A stretch of 63,307 nucleotides of DNA, from NCBI GenBank assembly GCA_005772825.1, contig SXIP01000183.1, positions 1 to 63,307 on the forward strand, given 5' to 3'. Shown piece after piece: positions 57,701-60,376 of the stretch. The stretch comes from Methylococcaceae bacterium (lineage in GTDB: Bacteria; Pseudomonadota; Gammaproteobacteria; Methylococcales; Methylomonadaceae). Within the stretch, counting starts at the first letter, position 1. Each line of letters opens with the position of its first letter. The notes under the pieces were generated by a model. The model was not told the origin of the DNA and made no database searches. It was given only the letters and a program-made list of their open reading frames with translations. The position numbers and the translations under genes were made by a program.

Positions 57701-59480
57701 GTTGAGGCGGCAAACAGGGGTGTCGTTGTAATAACTGTCCCGGCAAGGCAACCCGTTGCAGTCCGGCGGGGAAGAACGGGCGCAGATCGGCTTGCCCGCC
57801 TGCCAACCAGTCCCGGATAGCGGGCGGCAACTCGTTGCTATCGGGGTAGGCGCCGTTTTGTAACATATCGAGACGCACCAAGGCTTGTTCGCGGCTTGCG
57901 GCGATAAAGGCGGTGCGGTGCGCAAGCGGGGTTTTTCCTATCGCCAGCGTCCAGGCGACATCGTCCAGACGTAATTCGGGATGCTGCCGCAAATAACTCG
58001 CCAGCGCACCCGCGCGTAGCGCCAAAGCGGCCGGATCGCGCGCCGACAGCAGCAGATAGACCTCCGTTTGTCCTGTATCCCGTATTGTCGTGGGCGGTGC
58101 TTCGGCCAATACGATATGAGCGTTCGTCCCTGAAAAACCGAACGAACTGATTGCCGCTGTACGTCGCCCATTAGCACCGGGCGTCCAGGTTTCGCCGTGC
58201 TTGGCGATGCGGAACGGCGTTTCCGCTAGGCGCAATTGCGGATTGGGGGTTTGGAAATCGGCACTCGGCGGAATGCGGCCCGCGCGCAGCATCAACAATA
58301 CTTTTAACAGTCCGGCAATGCCGGCAGCGGTCAGGGCATGACCGATATTGGTTTTGACCGACCCCAACGGAATTTTATCGGCCCGGTTGGAGACGGCGCC
58401 GAATGCGCGGCTCAGGGCTTCCACTTCGATAGGGTCGCCCAGCGGCGTACCGGTGCCGTGCGCTTCGATATAGCCGATGTCGCCGGGATTAATACCGAAA
58501 CGCTGTTGCACACTACGTTCGAGAGCTTCTTGCGACGGTGCGCTGGGTGCGGTAATGCCATTGGTGCGCCCGTCCTGATTGATGGCATTACCGATAATAA
58601 CGCCATGAATGATATTGCCGTCCTGCAGTGCTTTATCCAGCGGTTTTAAAACCAAAGCACCCGCACCTTCGCCGCAGACAAAACCATCGGCGCGTTCGTC
58701 GAAGGCATAACAACGGCCACTGCGCGAAATCATGCCCGCTTGCGACATTGCCGTCAGGAACTTACCGGAATTAATCACGCATACGCCGCCCGCGACGGCT
58801 GTGTCGCATTCGCCGCGCCGCAAGGATTCACAGGCCAGATGCACAGCCACCAACGACGACGAGCAAGCGGTATCGATAGCCAGGGCAGGGCCTTTTAAAT
58901 CCAACAAATAGGCGATACGCGCCGCTAGAATCGAAGCGACATTGCCCATTAGCGCCAAAGGCGCATCGCCGACACCGGCAGCTTCCAAGCGCCGCCCGTA
59001 ATCGCCCGCGCCGGCACCGACAAACACTCCGCAAGCCGTTCCCGCCAAATCCCGTTCACTGAGCGCGGCATCTTCCAAGGCCAGCCAAGCGGTTTCCAAA
59101 AATAACCGTTGTTGGGGATCCATCAAGGCCGCTTCAGTCGGGGAAATTTTGAAGAACAACGCATCAAAGGCATCCGGATTGTGCAAAAAACCGCCGACAG
59201 CATCGGCGCCGCCTTCCTGCCAACGGCCTTCAGGAATGGTGCGTATGCAATGGCGTCCCGAATTTATCATGTCCCAATAAGCATCCAGATCATCGCAATC
59301 ACCAAACCGCCCCGCCATGCCGATGACGGCAATCGGCGCCGTAGCGTGTTCCGGCGGCTGCGTTTTTGTCAGTAAAAGCTTAGCCTCAGAGGCGTTAAGG
59401 CGGCCTTCGGCCACCATCGAAAACAAGGCGGCGCGAATTTTTGCAGCGGAAGAGTCCTGTGGGGCGTGTTGATTGTTCAT
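39723..59480 (-). CDS. Trans-AT polyketide synthase PKS-B, five modules, TE and a terminal donor-type ACP
   Basis: A 6585-residue megasynthase without any AT domain. Approximate residues: helical docking region 12-38; KS1 48-460 (Cys206), cMT1 610-975, ACP1 (Ser1040); KS2 1115-1540, KR1 1650-2075 (Tyr about 2022), ACP2; KS3 2265-2690, ACP3, ACP4, ACP5*, ACP6*; KS4 3325-3750, DH 3925-4190 (HLINGRAILP and LLDSALQ), KR2 4215-4650, cMT2 4690-5035, ACP7; KS5 5150-5580 (Cys kept, HGTGT His replaced by Gln5443), ER 5740-6080, ACP8 (Ser6130), TE 6190-6485 (Ser6275, His6456), ACPd (Ser6530). KS1-KS4 keep Cys-His-His and should elongate. KS5 should only pass the chain on. The products of modules 1-4 would be alpha-methyl ketone, alcohol, beta-branch and alpha-methyl enoyl, if all act as read. 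No Shine-Dalgarno is evident before ATG 59480. It lies 65 bp after the SDR gene. Confidence 0.95.
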   Translation of the reverse strand: MNNQHAPQDSSAAKIRAALFSMVAEGRLNASEAKLLLTKTQPPEHATAPIAVIGMAGRFGDCDDLDAYWDMINSGRHCIRTIPEGRWQEGGADAVGGFLHNPDAFDALFFKISPTEAALMDPQQRLFLETAWLALEDAALSERDLAGTACGVFVGAGAGDYGRRLEAAGVGDAPLALMGNVASILAARIAYLLDLKGPALAIDTACSSSLVAVHLACESLRRGECDTAVAGGVCVINSGKFLTAMSQAGMISRSGRCYAFDERADGFVCGEGAGALVLKPLDKALQDGNIIHGVIIGNAINQDGRTNGITAPSAPSQEALERSVQQRFGINPGDIGYIEAHGTGTPLGDPIEVEALSRAFGAVSNRADKIPLGSVKTNIGHALTAAGIAGLLKVLLMLRAGRIPPSADFQTPNPQLRLAETPFRIAKHGETWTPGANGRRTAAISSFGFSGTNAHIVLAEAPPTTIRDTGQTEVYLLLSARDPAALALRAGALASYLRQHPELRLDDVAWTLAIGKTPLAHRTAFIAASREQALVRLDMLQNGAYPDSNELPPAIRDWLAGGQADLRPFFPAGLQRVALPGQLLQRHPCLPPQPAAPAVKTDVLTQIRAATAEFCAHPEPNLFTEGDSFAQVEAWGRKAAAAALLAEGLVSGARPVMTRAALHRDFQVAPHRAGLFDAVLAILEHCGIVGIEGDLVRFTKPPVHFNAGDLRLEWQDLRRHYPATAPFLDLLERTTAALPEVLRGRCEGNSVLFPEGRLDLVGAIYKGNHLADYFNRLMALAVASAVRNRIDNDARPVHILEIGAGTGGASTAILQALQPLGAQVRYTYTDISLGFLKHGRDTFGDRIETALLDITRPAEAQGFATGEFHIIIAANVLHAVPDLKESLSHVYRLLAPEGLLVLNEVTAVQDFATLTFGLTDGWWAFRDPEYRLPGAPLADPDRWQALFTDSGFPSMLNLGLPGNQRDAQAILVAKRDAASVIAAPLGKRVGLPSPQITSEPVYQPPSQSLEMAIQEAAAQTLGMDKSAVDLSGRFMDYGVDSILGLDLINRLNRRYGLELSPTVVFAYPTVRDLARHLADSHGVSLEHESPPISLPPSMDRLEAAKAQPTFLSTDEPIAVIGMAGRFADTDNLKEFRDLLAAGRSGIVSAQQRLGIDPDNPPEHLRSAAAFLRWGGLLKNIDLFDPMFFRISGREAELTDPQHRVFLTEVWRALEDAGYAGVAMEGSDCGIFVGCHGGDYTHLMAEKGVVPDAFAFTGNAASILAARIAYLLDLKGPALAVDTACSSSLVAVHLACQALRAGECGMAIAGGVFINTTVGFNTAAASAGMLSPRGRCAAFDADADGFVPGEGSGAIVLKRLSQAQADGDSIIAVIAGSATNQDGKTNGITAPNAASQTALIRKAHQRAGINPAEINYIETHGTGTRLGDPIEIEGLSGGFAGTSLPAGSCLLGSVKSNVGHAAHAAGIAGLIKTLLSFRHAELYPSLHFKNANPALRLERTPFAINIEYRPWQRPPAGRRVAGISSFGFSGTNCHIVLSDPPPSVPKKTATGSAVLIALSARSEAALERRRHDLRQHLKNHSEADLLDVAFTLGVGRRHFDHRWAVIATDTVTLIAALNADTPNDAMPLADAQEEMLAQAAQLYSQGGLPDFAALAMGGRRIPLPTYPFEELSYWIASPQALPESVSPPAQTTGLADLMVPVWELCPAPQASELTNRVIALTGDMKRCAETAEAFQAFGITTITLENPDTTPLAAVDSLILLAPDSDDAQTLLAPLFAWLRAALARPRLALKLLFVHDGAPLAASAIAASPSLRFVSNHVHLQALAIDKSLSNRDAARHILAELAESDQEALIDRHGQRLLRRLQPLAWQPASAANGGVWLITGGLGGLGPHLARHLGITRGARIALLGRSAPQGDKAERLAELRRVGVQVHYCQADVSDAASLSRAVGEFETVLGPIDGVIHAAGIPSVRSLSESTWHDMQATFAGKIDGTRALDRVLAGHPLRAFVLFASLAAEWGDFGQCDYAVANAFLGRFAASRNREVEAGRRQGGTVALAWPIWEGGHAALGNEGGALVSKALGIAPLAYTAGLAVLDWALSSANRPAEIAIMSPAASPTITNIATANTESRPMDTAVSETQSDAAQSDTTKADLTKPTLAAHEGLCAELTALIARLLKLDPKALKISANFGDFGFDSIALKEFAGLLAQRYGIEISPAVFFAHSSIGALAAYMLSTYPELSTVAAESGSCQTTPESQADCNAASTVTRDTETDGAVAIIGMSGRFPGADDAVAFWQIILSGQIAVGAMSSERRQLLGLQEAEAAGIHAGFINAVETFDPAFFRLSRREAMHMDPQHRLALTATWHALEDAGIVPTSLAGKAVGVFLGQQVSGYATLLRDAAPEAMAQAALGNVNALMPNRISYFMDWRGPSESVDTACSSALVAVHRAVRALRSGECSIALAGASSLLLDMKDLHATQSLGVMSPDGRCHSFDARANGYVKGEGIGIVVLKPLQQALKDGDPIHAVIRGSAVNHGGRAQSLTAPNPQAQSDLIRAALSDAGAPAHSIGYLETHGTGTELGDPVEIQALNSVFSAAPAASVALGAVKANIGHLEPASGIAGLFKSVLALHHQTLPPVADLQTVNPYIDLQDSALYLPREADTWPAPADGGMRRAGVSAFGFGGANAHIILEEAPSVAASACNAPVLLLLSTSEPGLLATYADRLADYLERQTSVSLTDVAYTLMCGRSALSSRAALIVDDRNAAIENLRALAHAINSETPKPATVQFGEVGDDNPLALLGAEAEDQAFFAQLAKAGRNSRLAGFWVAGAAIDWAQILDTLPEDQRGHRVHLPPTPLRQVRCWIAPQQKPLSAESQIRDQQPLAVTAPPAPAKPLAEMLEARPASAPALSISQEREAEATADLPDQSTLIRELRGIIANALYISADDLDDHARFMDLGLDSILAVEVTRIINTRYNLQLQATRLYDFPSVKDLALHLRESLANHAHAGAVSITPVATQINRTTAPSAPLATRPTPPAISIEKIRAILADALYIDPQELDDHAGFANLGLDSILAVEVTNRLNSTFGTSLQATRLYDYPTIAALAKYLASHVDAQIPTAEEPTAAASPALLFLLEQVAATLTNGISPDPDAPLDSLDIGPEQAARILNAIESHFSVRLESADIGACRNLTAVANLIERRQNGQQAQTAVAEPVSAPEIATAVISDKRQQSSVDSDILTQLRDALATLLWLPADSIETETPLIDLGLDRIVAQEFAERLHGLFGAAAPDARTVLAAPGLSALAAALSQQAKAPAPDLRPAMSGESFFADSTTSEVAVAVTGIACRYPGAPDKTAFWELLLNGLSGITRIPPSRWNPDEHLSGLDKPEQREAVQWGGFVDGIDRFDPLFFNLSPREAELMDPQQRLFLEEAWHAFEDAGLSDRRLKGARCGIFIGVGQGDYSRHLPMDDPAQVTGQLLLGNTASILVSRIAYLLDLAGPAVALDTACSSALVAADMGFRAIRDGSCDFALVGGVNLMTTPQMHVMTAASGMLSPDGQCRTFDDDASGFVPGEGIGLLVLRRLDHAQADGDRIYGLLHGAGTNQDGKTSGITAPSSNSQERLEREVWQRFGVNPADFGYIEAHGTGTRLGDPIEIDSLTRAFAAHTDRRQDCPIGSVKSNIGHTLASSGAAGLIKTLLALHHGVIPPSLHFAKPNRHIDFTRTPFYVPTSAQPWHDRCLAAVSSFGFSGTNAHLIVTAAPPPLIAKTATRGEQLIVLSARDSAGLRRQAERLLSFLQAEGKTLALADIAYTLNCRRSHWEFRLAITARDLSELTDALAAFCSDRVNNRLIGPDKRRREPEAFESGLIGQANALAKIGALWVQGCEIPWEGVQTDGQFVDLPGTAFAGLRCWLGETTRSNATPVNEPRPAPTALVATDRACLNLSADMPVMANHLINGRAILPGMASLALFHADARGLGFFGPLSAISWRIPVAAPARLALRSETNNNVLTLCLVDAEGRTVAQATARKSARPQPLPVDLGIIRADCRTEVQAETIYRRLEAGGIHHGAGFRLLDKVQTGGGQIFAQLRPCSPESSAPIDGDGLSPALLDSALQALGALDTERHSGASLLPSGIRQFSVYSIPTGPVFAWLTLNRNDSDEQKLVADLRLLDAQGEVLLEMLGFEARPAQPNPTPSKWDIPERSGTAATANNAELLLLRPHWQPSALPTSPSVHAPLVLHSHPEADWAARLVAEHGGDTVMLETISPQTLTDLIGNLEKNRPILFAAWRDHASLPLDAKALLIAEQRGVHALHKLLKELGKHPIARKLIIVTCGLQQIQTENAGDPAFAALPGFARSAARELSQVHVSCIDLDNAATAPESAKRERAWLLSEPADAVVAYRSGIRFLQGLARILPDTTELPPVLPQGAVCILLGGAGGLGIATSLHLAQCYAARIAWIGRRPLDSTIQRSLDAISQAGGQAIYWQADIVEPEALRQVVSAVRQQWGHITLAWHGAILLRDKSVLAMTPDDLDRVLAPKTRGLRNLIEALTDDPPEFLALCSSANAFTVNPGQANYAAASTFADAMALAQNQKPGWQVRILNWGIWGETGIVAEERYLQRARQAGVEPLTTREGLAIFERSLQLPQTQLIALKLAADALAGMTATVTDTVRFGGLPAVLDLTNGRSQLSAAFAQIPPESLYSQAEAMSETIRYGRERLFRLYAELGLNRHCPTRLTALADTLGIVPERHGLFLAHLDILARCGWVRIDGDDTTNDPIISSTGELPSMPLSAPALQNGAMRLLAAALDGTADVLTGRRAATEILFPEGSNELVEAVYKDDPAADLFNHALAAAVAAVSTGKPLRVIEIGAGTGSATGPVLAALDRHAPGSHYVYTDVSAHFVAVGEKRFGNRAKTEFRSLDIGRHPNLQEITYNDFDIVIAANVLHALPTLLDVLGHVKALLKPDGIALLLEATSHSDFATFTFGLTDGWWAFADAELRIPHSPLLSVAGWRIAAGSRGLHLESFGQMPGSDAQSILMLRSDGWLPVAAPVAATITQAAKPEIFGQASKPLADAPFLVTVQNLVASVLRLDSDILDPDEPLERYGVDSLVVNDINARLQAELGRFPNNLVFEAVTLRALAERLQPFVSQVEDTTLQSPATPAQAEKNAANEDSIAIIGIAGRFPEADDIEIFWDNLEQGRCAIGPLPAARRNLWPSEACYDGGYLQDIAGFDALFFNIAPNEAAIMDPQERLFLETAWASLENAGRLPTAWSGKVGVFVGVMGQDYLRLAAESGSLGDTAAWSVANRISHILNLTGPSLAVNTACSSALTALHLACESLRQGECEAALTGAVHLLLHPASRQGLQAMGMLSASGAAKPFSCDADGMVGGEGVCCLVLRRLDDALAAGDRILGTIRATGLAANGRTRNYMAPNAESQAAALRSFIAQRQVGPISYVECQAVGSPMGDAIELAGLAAGLPDTGQPVLIGSTEGAIGHLEAASGAAQIAKVLGMFNRRRWLPSIGTGELSADVQAAIGGRFGVVRRTQPWLAQDLPHRALIQSFGAGGGSAFAVIDEAPLEKQTPTGAANPDGVMVIPLSARTVGSLRRMAQELVVALRGRFSGLTLSAIAWTLQTGRTAFDHRLVLLADNLEALTSTLTAFLAGRPGTWQQGERKGAGKSNGKGPADNDPATVAAYWVEGHSVDWMVLWSSPHHPLPVALPGYAFEHRHCWIQPPTSGDQAAKAIAKPPAETLKRRPPRLRLSIPVLPSERKLLCIQGPGEADDLVVNAEPLSLPPPGEVLIEVLACGLNFADLLCVRGLHPNLQTYPYLPGFEVAGVVAAVGDGVINLQAGDKVIALSGGRGGLASHVTVPEPWVVAIADDVDVNLAAAAPIGYLTMAHALDRADLCAGETILIQSAAGGTGPIAVQLALARGAKVIATASSAEKLAALRQLGVHETVNYQEEDFFSRVKAITNGRGVDVVLNTLGGDAIQKGIDLLAAGGRYCEIALAGLRASRPLDLSGLTENQSIITINLGRLLADPDASRAAMQDMADALATKRISPLVAEVFAMDQFVAAFRHMDTRQNIGKVILKPDPHIGVSALRPGPTAVPDDGSLPMQLRDRVAAILGLAADEIDSGRALAEYGLNSVGAVALMRTIHQCYGIAVPVAVVYESHTLDGLVARLKTEALRLSPETELGCFFRYNNGTSYNPLVPIRTGKGRPSFWVHGAPGDASWVLGLADAIGGDAPVYGIEARGVNSQDAPRRSVVAMAKDYIAALRDVQSQGPYRLGGYSGGGAIAYEMARQLIASGESIDKLVLLDANAPGNTALSRMSEVYQESFIYQLSVNWFGRRWGMSHLLTVDDLLGLTSEAQLQKALDHLYRHAQPDVGRDRLAAYLTGMNRVGHTLGKALKNYVAKPLPHTRFDTLLLRCTAGMSAIDNRYALPGFLAETDYTAGWSTLLGERLRIENLDCDHFTLLDQPWLDQVGTAISGFFAMSETPALPTISANIGIHDHIRKIIIAEASRVLMKEFPDTLPPRISLNELGAHSVDRAEIAAAAMERLDVAVPLSVLAKTANIDDLVELLAGHLSPNFSESIIAYKTEH
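39762..39998 (-). other. Donor-type ACP domain fused after the thioesterase of PKS-B
   Basis: The last 80 or so residues of PKS-B form a carrier domain with NELGAHSVDRAEI around the phosphopantetheine serine (Ser6530) and then AMERLDVAVPLSVLA and IDDLVELLAGHL. The SVDRAEI segment followed by an IP/VP stretch and a VELL helix is the hallmark of the free-standing donor ACPs of HMG-synthase cassettes. The elongating ACPs of the same protein read DSILAVEV, DSILGLDL or similar. No separate donor ACP gene is present in the cassette at 13669-17715. This fused domain would be malonylated by a trans-AT, decarboxylated by the KS-like enzyme and used by the HMG synthase. Confidence 0.78.
40026..40913 (-). 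other. Type I thioesterase domain of PKS-B
   Basis: An alpha/beta-hydrolase domain of about 295 residues that releases the finished chain by hydrolysis or cyclisation. Visible motifs are SFWVHGAPGDASWV, the nucleophile elbow GGYSGGGAIAYEMA (Ser6275), the acid in LVLLDANAP and the histidine in CDHFTLLDQP (His6456). It is not at the C-terminus as usual: a carrier domain follows it after about 20 residues. Confidence 0.9.
41241..42263 (-). other. Cis enoylreductase (MDR type) domain of PKS-B
   Basis: A medium-chain dehydrogenase domain with ACGLNFADLLCVRG, LPGFEVAGVVAAVGDGV and the NADPH motif SAAGGTGPIAVQLALARGA. It reduces alpha,beta double bonds. Integrated ERs of this type are unusual in trans-AT systems, which mostly use a PfaD protein in trans. 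It sits behind the non-elongating KS5 and before ACP8, so it probably acts on the enoyl chain made by module 4. Confidence 0.85.
42741..44033 (-). other. Non-elongating ketosynthase (KS0), last module of PKS-B
   Basis: The domain has an intact acylation site NTACSSALTALH (Cys about 5310) and the third-motif histidine EGAIGHLEAASG. The second motif, normally EAHGTGT, reads ECQAVGS, so the histidine needed for malonyl decarboxylation is Gln5443 (codon at 43152-43154). Such KS0 domains transfer the chain to the next ACP without adding carbons. Confidence 0.88.
49596..50729 (-). other. Four consecutive carrier domains of module 3, two of them without the phosphopantetheine serine
   Basis: Behind KS3 there are no reductive domains but four carrier-like units. 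ACP3 and ACP4 are near duplicates with GLDSILAVEV (Ser about 2953 and 3063). The third reads LDIGPEQAARILN where the others have LGLDSILAVEV, putting Pro (about 3151) in the serine position. The fourth reads LGLDRIVAQEF, with Arg (about 3259). So two are loadable and two are not. Arrays of ACPs without reductive domains are typical of modules whose ketone is modified by the HMG-synthase cassette. Confidence 0.8.
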
Positions 59481-59545
59481 GGCTGTTATTGCAATCGAAT
59501 TCGGATATGGTTGATGAGCTACGAAATTAAAAGCACGCGAAATTA

Positions 59546-60376
59546 TCAGGGATTCGCCATCACTTCGGCGACCATTGCCGAACCTGAAAATGCCTGCCCG
59601 CCGTCGGCAACCAAGGTGATTCCGGTCAATAATGAAGCGGCGGGCGAAGCCAGGAAAGCCGCCACTGCAGCAACATCGTCAATGGTGCCGAAACGGCCGA
59701 TAGGGATGTAATCGCGTAAGGTCTCCACATCTTCGCTGGTCAATAAACGTCCCAGCCCTTCGGTGTTCTCTATGGGGCCGGGTAAAATGCTGTTGCAACG
59801 GATACCGTGCGGGCCCCATTCCAAGGCCAGTCCACGCATCAGGCTATCCATTCCGGCCTTAGCGGCCCCAACATGGCATTGAAAAGCGAAAGGCATCAGC
59901 GAATTGGTGGCCGATATGAAAATGATCGAGCCGTGTGTCTTTTTTAGTTGGCTGAAAGCCGCGCGGGCGGCGTTGAAAGAGCCTTTCAAATCCACATCAA
60001 TGACTTTGGCAAAGCCAGACGCGCTCATTTGTTCGGCGGGAGCCGGAAAATTGGCGGCGGCCCCTAAAATCAGAATGTCTATTGACCCCAATTCGGCTTC
60101 GCATTGACGATAAGCCGCTTCCAATGTGTCGATTTTCTCGACATCGGCCAGCAGCGGCAAGACTTTTCCTCCGTAGCGACGTAGTTCATTGACGGCATCT
60201 TCCAATGTACTAGGGGTCCGTCCCAGCAACGCCACCGACGCGCCCAATTTGGCAAACCCCATGCCAATGCCACGGTTGATGGTTCCCGCCCCGCCCGTAA
60301 TCAATACCGTACGCCCGCTAAATAAATTCGGCGCGAAGGTGGCGGTAATCGGACAGTGGCTGTTATTCGTCGGCAT
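59546..60376 (-). CDS. SDR reductase resembling 2,4-dienoyl-CoA reductase, between the PKS genes
   Basis: A 276-residue short-chain dehydrogenase. The cofactor loop is TGGAGTINRGIGMGFAKLGA and ADVEKIDTLEAA follows. The segments AAANFPAPAEQMSASGFAKV, DVDLKGSFNAARAAF, ISATNSLMPFAFQCHVGAAK and EWGPHGIRCNSILPGPIENT (each about 20 residues) match peroxisomal-type 2,4-dienoyl-CoA reductases. Like these, it lacks the Tyr of the YxxxK motif: the position is Val, while the Lys is kept. It should therefore reduce conjugated double bonds rather than ketones. Its start overlaps the PKS-A stop by 14 bases and PKS-B follows after 65 bp, so it is fully embedded in the megasynthase operon. An enoyl-type reductase for another acyl-ACP is the alternative. 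Confidence 0.8.
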   Translation of the reverse strand: MPTNNSHCPITATFAPNLFSGRTVLITGGAGTINRGIGMGFAKLGASVALLGRTPSTLEDAVNELRRYGGKVLPLLADVEKIDTLEAAYRQCEAELGSIDILILGAAANFPAPAEQMSASGFAKVIDVDLKGSFNAARAAFSQLKKTHGSIIFISATNSLMPFAFQCHVGAAKAGMDSLMRGLALEWGPHGIRCNSILPGPIENTEGLGRLLTSEDVETLRDYIPIGRFGTIDDVAAVAAFLASPAASLLTGITLVADGGQAFSGSAMVAEVMANP

